A DNA stretch of 64,000 bases. Source: Acinetobacter schindleri CIP 107287 (GTDB taxonomy: Bacteria > Pseudomonadota > Gammaproteobacteria > Pseudomonadales > Moraxellaceae). Both the position numbers and the translations under genes were made by a program. How positions within the stretch are numbered: the stretch's first letter is position 1; every line of letters begins with the position of its first letter. The DNA is taken from positions 581,608 to 645,607 of the forward strand of contig NZ_KB849574.1 of the NCBI RefSeq assembly GCF_000368625.1. The letters are read 5' to 3'. Below, one piece after another: positions 46,687 to 56,238 of the stretch. The notes below the pieces were generated by a model. That model was not told the DNA's origin and did no database searches. It saw only the letters and a program-made list of their open reading frames with translations.

Positions 46687-47070
46687 ATGAAAAAGCTTTT
46701 GGTTGCTTTGACAATGTCTATCAGTACATTAATGCTGACGAATGTTGCCAATGCTGCGCCGCATTTTGATGATGAACGTCATATGGATCAACGTCAAGGT
46801 CAGTCTAAAAAATTCCGTGATCGCGCAGATGATGACCATGAAGACCGTCGCCGCATGCGTGAAGAGCGTGGTGTAAAGCGTTTACAGCAAATGAAATGGC
46901 AACCCGGCTATGTGATGCCACAGCATTATCGCGGTAATGGTTATAAAGTTGAATATAAAGACCACAAGTTGCCAAAACCTGACCGCAGACAGCAATGGTA
47001 TAAAGTCAATAATGAATACATTCTGGTCGATTCGGACAACAACAGTATCATTCGAATTCTTGGACATTAA
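46687..47070 (+). CDS. RcnB-family periplasmic protein, copy 1
   Basis: A 127-residue secreted protein: signal peptide ending in VANA, a His/Asp/Arg-rich middle, and the C-terminal RcnB-like domain with GYKVEYKDHKLPKP and QQWYKVNNEYILVD near residues 85-115. RcnB of E. coli is a periplasmic nickel/cobalt homeostasis protein; here only the family is clear. A paralogue follows at 47290. Terminator right after the stop. Confidence 0.85.
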   Translation: MKKLLVALTMSISTLMLTNVANAAPHFDDERHMDQRQGQSKKFRDRADDDHEDRRRMREERGVKRLQQMKWQPGYVMPQHYRGNGYKVEYKDHKLPKPDRRQQWYKVNNEYILVDSDNNSIIRILGH

Positions 47071-47086
47071 ATCCTCACATTTTCAT

Positions 47087-47114
47087 AGACCCAACTTGTT
47101 TGGGTCTTTTTTAT
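47087..47114 (+). terminator. Terminator of RcnB-like copy 1
   Basis: AGACCCA/TGGGTCT stem followed by TTTTTTATTTT. Confidence 0.8.
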
Positions 47115-47289
47115 TTTAGTCAGGTGGTATTGGATGCTGTTCTTGACTAAAAAAACCTGTAATTCACTCTTATTCTTCTTTTTTTCTTCATAAATTTAAC
47201 AATTCGCCTAAATTGCCCTCACGGTTTCTCTCTACTGATTCGCTAATTTAGTCTCATCGAAACGATAATGATGAATTCAGGTGAATGCC

Positions 47290-47676
47290 ATGAAAAAAGT
47301 GTTAACAACAATCGCTTTATCCTTGAGTGCTTTAGTTGCAACTTCTGCAATGGCTGCACCGCAACATGATCCGCGTTATGCGCCACATAAACCGGCACCG
47401 CATTGGGATCATAAAGATGCGAAAAAATGGGAAGATCGCCGTGATGACCGTCGCTGGAATGATAAACGCTATAACAACCGCGTGGTAAATCCAAGCCGTG
47501 ACTGGCGTGTCGGTCAAAAGCTGCCTAACCAGTATGACAACCGCCGTTTTGAAGTAAGTGGTTATGAAGCACGCCGTCTGCCAAATGCAGGCAGAAACCA
47601 GCAGTGGTACAAAATTAATGGTGATTATGTGCTAGTCAATGAGCGTAATGACAAGATTATCCGTATCCTCAACTAA
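47290..47676 (+). CDS. RcnB-family periplasmic protein, copy 2
   Basis: A 128-residue secreted protein with signal peptide ending in AMA, a His/Asp/Arg-rich stretch (HWDHKDAKKWEDRRDDRR) and the same C-terminal domain, including RNQQWYKINGDYVLVN. ATG 47290 has CAGGTG upstream; the frame also opens at GTG 47281, which is part of that site. Both copies share similar upstream sequence with a TTTCTC...TTTAG...TGATG pattern, so they may be co-regulated. Confidence 0.85.
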   Translation: MKKVLTTIALSLSALVATSAMAAPQHDPRYAPHKPAPHWDHKDAKKWEDRRDDRRWNDKRYNNRVVNPSRDWRVGQKLPNQYDNRRFEVSGYEARRLPNAGRNQQWYKINGDYVLVNERNDKIIRILN

Positions 47677-47703
47677 ATCTCAATTCTGTATCTTTTCTCC
47701 ATT

Positions 47704-47738
47704 GCACCTGAAGCCCACGCTTCAGGTGTTTTTTTATT
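47704..47738 (+). terminator. Terminator of RcnB-like copy 2
   Basis: GCACCTGAAG-CCCACG-CTTCAGGTGT stem followed by TTTTTTT. Confidence 0.85.
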
Positions 47739-47809
47739 GCTGTACTTCGTTCCCGGGTTTTTTTAGAATCAAATTCAATTAAGTATTATTTTCTAATATA
47801 GGCCTGCGC

Positions 47810-49159
47810 ATGAACCCAGCAGAACCGTCTCAAAGCACAACTTTGCAATATGTGCATTGGTTTCGCCATTCTGCGCCCTATATTAATGCGCACCGTAACA
47901 AGACCTTCGTGATCATGTTTGATGGCGAGGCGGTGCTGCATGACAATTTCCAGCATATTATTCACGATATTGCCCTGCTGCATTCTCTCGGAATTCATCT
48001 GATTCTGGTGCATGGTGCGCGTCCACAGATCAACCTGAATCTGGCAGCAAGTCAGATCAGCACGCCTTTTCATCGTCAGCGCCGAATCACAACCCGTGAA
48101 TCGTTGAGCTGTGTCATGAATGCCGTCGGTTCAATCCGCCTGCAGATTGAAGCCCTGCTCTCGATGGGACTGGCCAACTCACCCATGTATGGCGCCCGTA
48201 TTGATGTCGTATCCGGTAATTTTGTTACTGCCAAACCTTATGGGATTCGTGACGGTATTGATTTCCAGTTAACCGGTGAAGTCCGTACCGTAGATACCAA
48301 TGCGATTCAGCGTCATCTTGACAGCCATAACATTGTGGTGCTTGGACCAACCGGTTATTCCACTACTGGCGAAGTGTTCAACCTGCTGGCTGAAGAAGTT
48401 GCGACCAAAACTGCGATTCGTATCAAGGCAGACAAGCTGATTTTCCTGGGTAAACAGCATGGCCTGCTGAATACAGATGGACAATTGCAACGTGAAGTAC
48501 AACCAAGTCAGCTGGATGCTTATATGATGCAGGATGCTCAAGACCTGCCATCCGAACTGAGCTTGCAACTTCGTGCCGCACAGGAAGCTTCAATGAATGG
48601 CGTCAATCGTGTGCATCTGATTTCCTATGCTCATGATGGCGCGCTGCTGGAAGAACTCTTCACCCGAGATGGTTCCGGCACCCTGATTACCGATGCCCAT
48701 TATGAAGATGTACGTATGGCTACCATTCAGGATGTTGGCGGTCTGATTAACCTGCTACGGCCTTTGGAAGAAGAAGGCATTCTGGTGTATCGCTCACGCG
48801 AACGTCTGGAAAATGAAATTGAACAGTTCGCGGTCATTGAACGTGACGGCATGATTCTGGCCTGTGCCGCGCTATACCCGATTCCAACCACAGGCAATGA
48901 GCTGCGTTCTGCTGAAATTGCCTGTGTCGCTGTCGATCCAAGTTATCGCAAGTCCAACCGCGGCAGCCAGATTCTGAATTATCTGGAAGATAAAGCCCGG
49001 AGCATGGGTATTCAGCAACTGTTTATTCTAACCACCCGCACTGCACATTGGTTCCTAGAACAGGGTTTTGAACAGTCCTCTGTCGATGATCTGCCCGATG
49101 CCCGTCAGGCGCTATATAACTATCAGCGTAATTCCCTGGTTTGTAAAAAGTCACTTTAA
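47810..49159 (+). CDS. argA: N-acetylglutamate synthase
   Basis: First step of arginine synthesis. The 449-residue protein joins an N-terminal amino acid kinase-like domain (residues about 25-290, with VHGARPQINLNL near residue 65) to a C-terminal GNAT acetyltransferase domain (residues about 300-440, with IACVAVDPSYRKSNRGSQIL near residue 375). This is the classic ArgA layout. No close arginine gene lies nearby. Confidence 0.95.
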   Translation: MNPAEPSQSTTLQYVHWFRHSAPYINAHRNKTFVIMFDGEAVLHDNFQHIIHDIALLHSLGIHLILVHGARPQINLNLAASQISTPFHRQRRITTRESLSCVMNAVGSIRLQIEALLSMGLANSPMYGARIDVVSGNFVTAKPYGIRDGIDFQLTGEVRTVDTNAIQRHLDSHNIVVLGPTGYSTTGEVFNLLAEEVATKTAIRIKADKLIFLGKQHGLLNTDGQLQREVQPSQLDAYMMQDAQDLPSELSLQLRAAQEASMNGVNRVHLISYAHDGALLEELFTRDGSGTLITDAHYEDVRMATIQDVGGLINLLRPLEEEGILVYRSRERLENEIEQFAVIERDGMILACAALYPIPTTGNELRSAEIACVAVDPSYRKSNRGSQILNYLEDKARSMGIQQLFILTTRTAHWFLEQGFEQSSVDDLPDARQALYNYQRNSLVCKKSL

Positions 49160-49174
49160 TGTGACTTTTTATTT
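49145..49174 (+). terminator. Terminator overlapping the argA stop
   Basis: AAAAAGTCAC-TTTAAT-GTGACTTTTT stem; the TAA stop is in the loop. Confidence 0.8.
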
Positions 49175-49495
49175 GTTTATATATCTTATTTTTTGCTAAA
49201 GATATGTAGATTTCTCAAATATTTAACTTAAAAAGCTTTGCATGGATTTTCATATCCATATCTTTATATTTTATTAAAAAAATTATATATATATTTCAAT
49301 AACTTAAATTATATAAAAATTAAATTCCATAAAAATTCCAAATCACTTTTCTATATAAGTTTTGCGCTTTTTTATTTATCTTTTTTTCTCATTAGAAATT
49401 CCCGAATTGTTATTTTTTTGGAAAATAAAAAACGATTAGCGTATGCCTAACTTGTCTATTCCATCTAATTGGCTTTTTGTCAGGAGCTTATATTC
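49175..49495. other. Very AT-rich leader of the ssu operon
   Basis: About 320 bases that are extremely A/T-rich, including an almost pure A/T run near 49255-49330. A short hairpin ATGGAT...ATCCAT lies at 49242-49258. The region must contain the ssu promoter, probably with an activator site, but I could not define one. A 70-codon open frame here looks like chance. Confidence 0.5.
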
Positions 49496-50455
49496 ATGCG
49501 CCAATCTACGGTTAAATTCATTGCAAAAACAGCAGCCCTGAGTACTGCTATTGCTGGCGTAATGTTGCTCTCTGGCTGCTCTAAAAAAGAAGAAAGTGTA
49601 ACGCTGAATATCGGTTTCCAAAAATATGGCGTCCTTCCAATCTTGAAAGAACGCGGCACGTTGGAAACTGTATTAAAACAACAAGGCGTAAATGTGAAAT
49701 GGGTGGAATTCCCGGCAGGTCCACAATTACTTGAAGGTCTGAATGTAGGCAGTGTGTTTTTTGGTGAAGCCGGTGAAGCACCGCCAATCTTTGCTCAGGC
49801 AGCCAACTCAAATCTGGTGTATGTCGCAAACCAACCTGAAGCACCTAAGGCTGAAGCTCTGATTGTACAAAAAGACTCAAATATTCAGTCCGTCCAGGAC
49901 CTGAAAGGCAAACGTGTCGCACTCAACAAAGGCTCAAATGTTCATTATTTACTATTAAAAGTCCTTGAAGCCAATAATCTGAAACTCAGCGATATTGAAG
50001 TGGTGTACCTGCCACCTTCTGATGCACGTGCCGCTTTTGAGCGTGGAGCGGTTGATGCCTGGGTGATCTGGGATCCATTCTTTGCGGCAGCAGAACATCA
50101 GATTGGTGCACGTGTGATTGCAACTGGTGAGAATATCGTGAGTAATCATCAGTTCTATCTGGCTGATCGTAAGTTCGCTGAAGCGAATCCACAGATCATT
50201 GATGCGGTAGTGAATGAGCTGAACCTGACTACTGAATGGGTATCTAGCCATCAAGATGAGGCAGCGAAACTTCTAGAAAAACCAACAGGCTTGGCATTTG
50301 ACGTATTGAAAACTTCAATTTCACGTATGGGCTTTGGGGTAAAACCGCTCACACCAGAGGTGGCGCAAAAACAGCAGCAGGTTGCTGATGCCTTCTATGG
50401 CCAGCAACTGATTCCAGCAAAACTGAATATTCAATCAGCAATTTTAACCAAATAA
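49496..50455 (+). CDS. Sulfonate ABC transporter binding lipoprotein (SsuA-like)
   Basis: A 319-residue lipoprotein: signal sequence with lipobox LLSGC (Cys about residue 26) and an SsuA-type periplasmic binding domain (GFQKYGVLPILKERGTLE near residue 38; VYLPPSDARAAFERGAVDAW near residue 168). ATG 49496 follows AGGAG; the upstream frame start is not supported. It opens a five-gene unit for alkanesulfonate uptake and desulfonation, used for sulfur when sulfate or cysteine is scarce. The next gene is a non-lipidated paralogue. Confidence 0.88.
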   Translation: MRQSTVKFIAKTAALSTAIAGVMLLSGCSKKEESVTLNIGFQKYGVLPILKERGTLETVLKQQGVNVKWVEFPAGPQLLEGLNVGSVFFGEAGEAPPIFAQAANSNLVYVANQPEAPKAEALIVQKDSNIQSVQDLKGKRVALNKGSNVHYLLLKVLEANNLKLSDIEVVYLPPSDARAAFERGAVDAWVIWDPFFAAAEHQIGARVIATGENIVSNHQFYLADRKFAEANPQIIDAVVNELNLTTEWVSSHQDEAAKLLEKPTGLAFDVLKTSISRMGFGVKPLTPEVAQKQQQVADAFYGQQLIPAKLNIQSAILTK

Positions 50456-50484
50456 ATCATAGGAAAATATCAGGGGATCTAATA

Positions 50485-51477
50485 ATGACTCAACATCAGC
50501 GACACAACAAAGCAATCACATGGTTCAAGACCTCCAGTCATGCTATGAATGCCGCATTAGTTGCTTGTGCGATGTTGGGTTCAAGTGCCGCTTGGGCAGT
50601 TGATCCGTCAGTGAAACAGCTTCGTGTAGGCTACCAAAAAGCTTCGGTAAACCTGGTCATTGCACAACAGCAAAAGCTGCTTGAACAGGAATTTCCAAAT
50701 GCAAAAATCAGCTGGAACGAATTTCCAGGCGGACCACAAATTTTAGAAGCATTAGCTGTAGGTTCTATTGATATCGGTGCGACTGGAGACACTCCTCCTG
50801 TCTATGCTCAAGCTGGTAATAAGCCATTGCATTATTTTGCTTATGAAACTGCAAAACCGCTCTCTTCTGCCATTCTGGTACAACACAATTCCAAAATTAC
50901 CAAACTGAGCCAGTTAAAAGGTAAGCGTGTCGGCGTTCATCGCGGTTCCAGCTCGCATTATTTACTGGTCCAGGCAGTACGTAAGGCAGGTTTGCAATGG
51001 ACCGATATCCAGCCAATCTGGTTAAGCCCTGCGGATGCACGCGCAGCTTTCCAGAAAGGTGCGATTGATGCCTGGGCAATTTGGGACCCGTACTATGCTG
51101 CAGCGCAAGTAGAAGATAAAGCCAGAGTCTTAGCTTCAGGGAAAGGCTTAAGCCCCAATTATACCTTCTATCTGGCTTCAGAAAATTTAATTAAAAAACA
51201 CCCGCAAGCATTAAAAGGAATTATCAAACAGGTCAATGTTGCAGATAAATGGGTACAGCGTCATAAAGCTGAAACTGCAAAAATCTTTGCGCAAAGTACT
51301 GGCTTAACACCAATTGTCAGCCAGACCTTTATCCAGCGTCGTCCTAATCCATCTGGTGCTGCACCGCTCACCAAGAAAGTGATTGCCGACCAGCAAGAAC
51401 TCGCGAACCGTTTTAGCGAACTCAAGATCATTCCAAAATCTATCAATATTCAGCAAGCCGTTTGGGCAGGCAAATAA
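50485..51477 (+). CDS. ssuA: Aliphatic sulfonate ABC transporter binding protein
   Basis: A 330-residue periplasmic binding protein with a Sec signal of about 35 residues ending in AWA, but no lipobox. The mature domain parallels the upstream lipoprotein: [40 protein letters not shown] and [27 protein letters not shown]. It is probably the main SsuA. ssuD starts 16 bases after its stop. Confidence 0.9.
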   Translation: MTQHQRHNKAITWFKTSSHAMNAALVACAMLGSSAAWAVDPSVKQLRVGYQKASVNLVIAQQQKLLEQEFPNAKISWNEFPGGPQILEALAVGSIDIGATGDTPPVYAQAGNKPLHYFAYETAKPLSSAILVQHNSKITKLSQLKGKRVGVHRGSSSHYLLVQAVRKAGLQWTDIQPIWLSPADARAAFQKGAIDAWAIWDPYYAAAQVEDKARVLASGKGLSPNYTFYLASENLIKKHPQALKGIIKQVNVADKWVQRHKAETAKIFAQSTGLTPIVSQTFIQRRPNPSGAAPLTKKVIADQQELANRFSELKIIPKSINIQQAVWAGK

Positions 51478-51493
51478 TTCAAGGATCAAAGAC

Positions 51494-52669
51494 ATGAAAA
51501 TTTTCTGGTTTATTCCGACACATGGTGACAGCCGCTACTTAGGTACCAGCAAAGGTGCACGCCAGGTCGATCATGCCTATATGAAACAGATTGCAGTTGC
51601 GGTCGATAACCTGGGCTATGAAGGTGTACTGATTCCAACAGGCCGTTCATGTGAAGATCCATGGTTAACCGCAGCCAGCCTGATTGACGCGACCAAGAAA
51701 TTGAAATTCCTGGTTGCGCTACGTCCGGGTGTAACGACTCCTGCACTGGCTGCACGTATGGCAGCAACCTTTGACCGTTTATCTGGTGGCCGTGTCTTGC
51801 TAAATCTAGTCACTGGTGGTGATGAGCAGGAACTAAAAGGCGACGGCGTGTATGAAGATCACGAAACCCGCTACAAGACTGCAACTGAATACACGACAAT
51901 CTGGCGTGAAATCCTGAAACGCTCTCACACGGGTGAAAGCTTCACTTTCCACGGTGAACGCTTAAGTGTAGACGATGCAAAATTGCTCTATCCACCTATT
52001 CAAGAACCTCATCCTCCACTGTGGTTCGGCGGTTCTTCAGATGCTGCGATTGAACTTGCAACAGATCAGGTTGACACTTACCTGACTTGGGGTGAACCAC
52101 CTGCAGCAGTCAAAGAAAAGATTGAAAATGTCCGTGCCAAAGCTGAGGCGAAAGGCCGTAAGCTTAGCTACGGTATCCGTTTACATGTGATTGTTCGTGA
52201 AACCAATGAAGAAGCATGGAAGGCCGCAGAAGAGCTGATCCAGTATGTAGATGATGCAACCATTGCAGCAGCGCAGGCAAAATTCAAGCAAATGGATTCA
52301 GTCGGTCAGCGTCGTATGGCTGAACTGCACAACGGCGACCGTAGCAAACTTGAAGTCTCTCCAAACCTTTGGGCAGGTGTCGGTCTGGTACGTGGTGGCG
52401 CAGGTACAGCACTGGTAGGTGACCCTGAAACTGTCGCAGCACGTATTCAGGAATATGCTGACTTGGGTATCGATACCTTTATCTTCTCAGGCTACCCACA
52501 TCTGGAAGAGTCGATCCGTTTTGCTGAACTGGTATTCCCACTTTTACCACTTGAAACCCAGAAAAAATTGACTCAGCCAAACCTGACAGGTCCATTCGGT
52601 GAAATTGTGGCGAATAACTACACACCAGATGAGAACAAGAAAGCTGCGAGTGTTCAGGAGCCAGCTTAA
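51494..52669 (+). CDS. ssuD: FMNH2-dependent alkanesulfonate monooxygenase
   Basis: Splits alkanesulfonates to an aldehyde and sulfite, using reduced flavin. The 391-residue protein is of the luciferase-like fold with [15 protein letters not shown] at the start, [14 protein letters not shown] near residue 39, NLVTGGD near residue 105 and FGGSSDAA near residue 178. The frame is open upstream to 51383 but that part overlaps ssuA; ATG 51494 follows AAGGATC. The flavin reductase partner SsuE is not in this operon. Confidence 0.95.
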   Translation: MKIFWFIPTHGDSRYLGTSKGARQVDHAYMKQIAVAVDNLGYEGVLIPTGRSCEDPWLTAASLIDATKKLKFLVALRPGVTTPALAARMAATFDRLSGGRVLLNLVTGGDEQELKGDGVYEDHETRYKTATEYTTIWREILKRSHTGESFTFHGERLSVDDAKLLYPPIQEPHPPLWFGGSSDAAIELATDQVDTYLTWGEPPAAVKEKIENVRAKAEAKGRKLSYGIRLHVIVRETNEEAWKAAEELIQYVDDATIAAAQAKFKQMDSVGQRRMAELHNGDRSKLEVSPNLWAGVGLVRGGAGTALVGDPETVAARIQEYADLGIDTFIFSGYPHLEESIRFAELVFPLLPLETQKKLTQPNLTGPFGEIVANNYTPDENKKAASVQEPA

Positions 52670-53484
52670 TGTCGAAAGTCGTTTCTGTTGAAACCATCGC
52701 AGAAAAGAAGGTTTCACGTGGAACACAACTCAGGCAGCGTTTGCTGCCCTGGTTAGTTCCCATTGGATTAATTTTGATCTGGCAGATCGCGTCTAGTACC
52801 GGCCTGCTGGAAAGCCGAATTTTACCTGCACCGAGTGCAGTCATCGCCGCATTCTGGGCTCTGCTGATGAGTGGCGAACTCTGGACCCATGTAAAAGTCA
52901 GTGCTGGCCGTGCCCTGAGTGGTTTACTGGTGGGTGGGGGTTTGGGGCTGCTTCTAGGTTTACTCAATGGTTCATCCAAAGCTGCCTCTACCCTGTTCGA
53001 TACCACTTTACAGATGATCCGGAACATCCCTGCCTTGGCCTTAATTCCACTGGTGATTTTATGGTTCGGCATCGATGAATCAGCCAAGCTGTTTCTGGTC
53101 GCCATCGGCGTGTTCTTCCCGATCTATATCAATACCTATCATGGCATTCGCTCAGTCGATCCGCAGCTGATCGAAATGGGTAAAAGCTATGGGCTCACCC
53201 GTTGGCAACTGTATAAAGAAATTATTTTACCAGGCGCAATGCCTTCGATTCTGGTGGGTTTACGTTTCTCGTTAGGTTTAGTGTGGGTACTGCTGATTGT
53301 GGCTGAAACCATTTCTGCACAGTCCGGGATTGGTTATATGACCATGAATGCACGTGAATTCCTGCAAACCGATGTGGTACTGGTCGGTATTTTACTGTAT
53401 GCCCTACTTGGCAAACTGGCGGATGTTCTGGCGGTTGCCTTGGAACGTTTCCTGCTGCGCTGGCATGCTGGCTATCAAAAATAA
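52669..53484 (+). CDS. ssuC: Aliphatic sulfonate ABC transporter permease
   Basis: A 271-residue inner-membrane permease with about six segments and the cytoplasmic coupling loop EMGKSYGLTRWQLYKEIILPGAMPSILVG near residue 166, typical of the SsuC/TauC group. Its ATG shares one base with the ssuD stop (TAATG), so translation is coupled. Confidence 0.94.
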   Translation: MSKVVSVETIAEKKVSRGTQLRQRLLPWLVPIGLILIWQIASSTGLLESRILPAPSAVIAAFWALLMSGELWTHVKVSAGRALSGLLVGGGLGLLLGLLNGSSKAASTLFDTTLQMIRNIPALALIPLVILWFGIDESAKLFLVAIGVFFPIYINTYHGIRSVDPQLIEMGKSYGLTRWQLYKEIILPGAMPSILVGLRFSLGLVWVLLIVAETISAQSGIGYMTMNAREFLQTDVVLVGILLYALLGKLADVLAVALERFLLRWHAGYQK

Positions 53485-53508
53485 ATGAATAATATTGAGG
53501 AGCATGTG

Positions 53509-54315
53509 ATGACTGATCTCAGCTTAGGGCGTCTCGCCAATGACCAAACTGCACCACAAGACTATGCTGCGGCAGATATTGATCCTCATGCAGTCATCGG
53601 TGCCGAAATTATTATTGAACAGCTGCATAAGTTCTATGGCTCGGTCAAGGTTCTGGAAGATCTGGATCTGCATATTCAGCCGGGCGAATTCCTGGCAATT
53701 GTCGGTCGTAGTGGTTGTGGTAAAAGTACCCTACTGCGTCTGATTGCCGATCTGGAAAAACAGAGCTACGGCGAAATCAAGTTCAAGTCAGCACGTCATA
53801 TTCGTGAAGGTATTACTGCGGACGATATCCGGGTGATGTTCCAGGATCCGCGTTTGTTGCCATGGCGGAGCATTGAACAGAATGTGCAATTGGGCTTGCC
53901 GAAAGGTCAGCATGCCAATGCATCAAGCATGCTGGAGAAAGTCGGCTTAAAGGAAAAAGCAGGGCTATGGCCATCGCAACTGTCGGGTGGTCAGCGTCAA
54001 CGTACAGCCTTGGCACGTGCTTTATCCCATAAACCACGTATCCTGCTCTTGGATGAACCATTAGGTGCCCTGGATGCCTTGACCCGCCTTGACATGCAGA
54101 ACCTGATCGAGAAGTTATGGACTGAACAGGGCTTTACTGCGATCCTGGTGACTCATGATGTCAGTGAAGCCGTACAGTTAGCAGATCGCATCATCCTGCT
54201 GGACAAAGGTCATATTGCCAAAGAGTTCCGTGTCAACTTGCCACGTCCACGTCAGAAAGGAATTCAGTTTGCTGAACTGGAACAGCAAGTTCTGAATGCC
54301 GTACTGGCAACATAA
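53509..54315 (+). CDS. ssuB: Aliphatic sulfonate ABC transporter ATPase
   Basis: A 268-residue ABC ATPase with Walker [10 protein letters not shown] near residue 66, Q-loop FQDPRLLPW near residue 110, signature LSGGQRQR near residue 157 and Walker [13 protein letters not shown] near residue 176. ATG 53509 has TTGAGGAG eight bases upstream; ATG 53485 directly at the ssuC stop lacks one. The N-terminus of about 30 residues before the ABC domain is longer than in E. coli SsuB. Confidence 0.94.
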   Translation: MTDLSLGRLANDQTAPQDYAAADIDPHAVIGAEIIIEQLHKFYGSVKVLEDLDLHIQPGEFLAIVGRSGCGKSTLLRLIADLEKQSYGEIKFKSARHIREGITADDIRVMFQDPRLLPWRSIEQNVQLGLPKGQHANASSMLEKVGLKEKAGLWPSQLSGGQRQRTALARALSHKPRILLLDEPLGALDALTRLDMQNLIEKLWTEQGFTAILVTHDVSEAVQLADRIILLDKGHIAKEFRVNLPRPRQKGIQFAELEQQVLNAVLAT

Positions 54316-54324
54316 AAAGAAACA

Positions 54325-54351
54325 AAACCCGGACTTAGCTCCGGGTTTTCA
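54325..54351 (+). terminator. Terminator of the ssu operon
   Basis: AAAACCCGG-ACTTAGCT-CCGGGTTTT stem; the only clear terminator after ssuB. Confidence 0.85.
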
Positions 54352-54656
54352 CTTTGAAGGATAGATAATTCTTAGAATTTCATCAAAATTAAAATTACAG
54401 TCCATCTTAAAAATAAAATGTCATGAATCTGACATTAATTAAACTGATTTCTCAATAACAAAAGGCTTCAAAATAATTTAAACATTTTCAAAAGCTTGAT
54501 TTTTATACTGGGATTCGCTAGTTTTGTAAGGATTACATAGTTGATCTACAGAATAAATCATCATTATTCAAAAAATTAGACTTCTACTTTGTGCACAAAT
54601 CTGATGATTTGCCGTACAATTCAATATTCCCTTTTTTAATTGTTTTTATATTGCTG
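54352..54656. other. Intergenic region between the ssu operon and the TetR gene
   Basis: About 300 AT-rich bases. It must contain the promoter of the TetR-type gene. I see no repeat or structured RNA. Confidence 0.5.
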
Positions 54657-55283
54657 ATGGAACAAAAAAAGAGTACTCAAAAGCGCAACCAGCTGCTCAG
54701 TGCCGCTCTAGACGTTTTTTCCCTATATGGTTTTAGTGGGGCAAGTCTGGACGAAATCGCACAAATTGCAGAAATGCATAAATCTAATATTTTCTATTAC
54801 TATGAAAATAAAGAAGCTCTCTATGTAGAAGTGTTAACCACCGTACTGCAAAAGTGGCTTGCACCGCTGCAAATGCTTGAAGCCGAGCTAGAACCGGAAG
54901 AAGCGATCACCAATTATCTCATGCAGAAAATTGAAGTATCACGCACGCAACCGAAAGCATCTCGCCTGTTTGCATTGGAAGTGATCCAGGGGGCACCACA
55001 TATTCTGGAAATTCTGAAAGGTCCACTGAAAAAACTGGTGAAACGTAAAGCTAAGGTGATCAGTAACTGGCAGGAACAGGGCAAGATTTCTAAAGATATT
55101 GACCCTGAACTGCTGATCCTGAATATCTGGGCAGTGACACAGAACTATGCCGACTTTGCTATACAGATGGAAATGGTGACCGGCAAAACGCTGCGTAACC
55201 GTAGCATGCAGCAGCGTGTGATTCAGCACACTGTACATATGATGCTTTACGGTGTACTACCACGTCCTGAACAAAACGCATAA
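54657..55283 (+). CDS. TetR-family regulator, RutR-like
   Basis: A 208-residue regulator with an N-terminal HTH (GFSGASLDEIAQIAEMHKSNIFYYYENKEALY, residues about 22-55) and a C-terminal domain that closely follows E. coli RutR (KIEVSRTQPKASRLFALEVIQGAP; ILNIWAVTQNYADFAIQMEMVTG). RutR senses uracil and controls pyrimidine use; no rut gene is nearby, so only the family is claimed. ATG 54657 has no clear ribosome site; the frame is open from 54591. Confidence 0.8.
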   Translation: MEQKKSTQKRNQLLSAALDVFSLYGFSGASLDEIAQIAEMHKSNIFYYYENKEALYVEVLTTVLQKWLAPLQMLEAELEPEEAITNYLMQKIEVSRTQPKASRLFALEVIQGAPHILEILKGPLKKLVKRKAKVISNWQEQGKISKDIDPELLILNIWAVTQNYADFAIQMEMVTGKTLRNRSMQQRVIQHTVHMMLYGVLPRPEQNA

Positions 55284-55343
55284 GTTTTGCTTGGCATACG
55301 ACCATAGTCATTATGGTCGCCGATCCGGTCTTTGACCTTATTC

Positions 55344-55907
55344 TTATTTTAACATCTGATATAAAAATAACAGTTTTTGCGCGCCTAACAATAAGTTTTC
55401 CTCCCAGTCGAGATGCGCTGTGTCATTGGCACCATCGGTAATGTATTTTACAGAAATCAGGCGTACGCCGAGTTTCTTGCATACCTTGGCCAGTGCATAG
55501 CCTTCCATGTCGACCAGTTGGCAGGGCACTTTCGGTTGTCCTGTTTCGAAGCTATCTCCGGTTCCGCAAATACCCTTGGGCAAATGATCAAAGAAAGGCT
55601 CAAGCTCGATTGCTCCCGGGAAATGCTGATCCATCGGGGTTAAGCCGACGTCAAAACCGAGTGGTGAAACATCCATATCGCGCTGCACAAAATGGCTGAC
55701 TTCGACCAGGGCATGCGCATCAAAATGCGAACTGCCTGCCGTACCTAGGTTCAATAAAGTCTTGCAGCCTGTGTTCTGAATCACTTCAAAGGCTTTAAAG
55801 GCTGCGTTGACTTTGCCAATACCGCTATAATGCACATCAATACCTTGTGCTTCAAATAAGCCTTTGGATTCATTGGGCAAAGCCATAATCAGTGCATGTT
55901 CAGACAT
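55344..55907 (-). CDS. Nucleosidase of the MTA/SAH nucleosidase (PNP_UDP) family
   Basis: A 187-residue protein with the fold marks NLGTAGSSHF near residue 53, VDMEGYALAKVC near residue 132 with the conserved Glu, and the catalytic Asp in ITDGAND near residue 156. It is shorter than typical MTA/SAH nucleosidase (about 230 residues), so its substrate may differ; a nucleoside or deoxyadenosine-type substrate is expected. Confidence 0.75.
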   Translation of the reverse strand: MSEHALIMALPNESKGLFEAQGIDVHYSGIGKVNAAFKAFEVIQNTGCKTLLNLGTAGSSHFDAHALVEVSHFVQRDMDVSPLGFDVGLTPMDQHFPGAIELEPFFDHLPKGICGTGDSFETGQPKVPCQLVDMEGYALAKVCKKLGVRLISVKYITDGANDTAHLDWEENLLLGAQKLLFLYQMLK

Positions 55908-56238
55908 TGGGTTTCCATATCAATTTTAAAATACTGGACTATTAAAAGATAAACAGGTGAGCGCTGCAAATAAAAATCGATTTCTGCTCAGCAGAAAATG
56001 GTTTCTCCCCTGTCTGCTATAAACCTGTTTAAACTGCCAGAAAAATAGAGATAGCTCTGATTATTAGAGAGCTAAGGAAGCAGGAAATATTGATTAATTT
56101 TTATTTTATTCAGCCGATTAAGTTCTAGGCTAAAGATTTTTAAATAAAAGATATTGCATAAAAACACAACAACAAGACGAAACGTAAAGATTATGGCAAT
56201 ATATAGCCTCTTCGAATTTCCAAGCACCTGATTCGCCC
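55908..56238. other. Intergenic region upstream of ribF with two hairpins
   Basis: About 330 bases. TTTCTGC-TCA-GCAGAAA lies at 55981-55997 and TAGCTCT...AGAGCTA at 56052-56074. Neither has a T-run. They may be operators or leader structures of the divergent nucleosidase and ribF genes. No FMN riboswitch is recognised. Confidence 0.45.

Noticed and set aside
49238..49450. 70-codon frame in the ssu leader
   Set aside because: Composition (Tyr, Phe, Lys, Ile) reflects extreme A/T content and there is no ribosome site.
52479..53105. 208-codon frame on the minus strand
   Set aside because: Lies wholly opposite ssuD and ssuC, which have clear family motifs; it is their shadow.
55908..56238. FMN riboswitch before ribF
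   Set aside because: The conserved FMN-aptamer sequence blocks were not seen, only two simple dyads.
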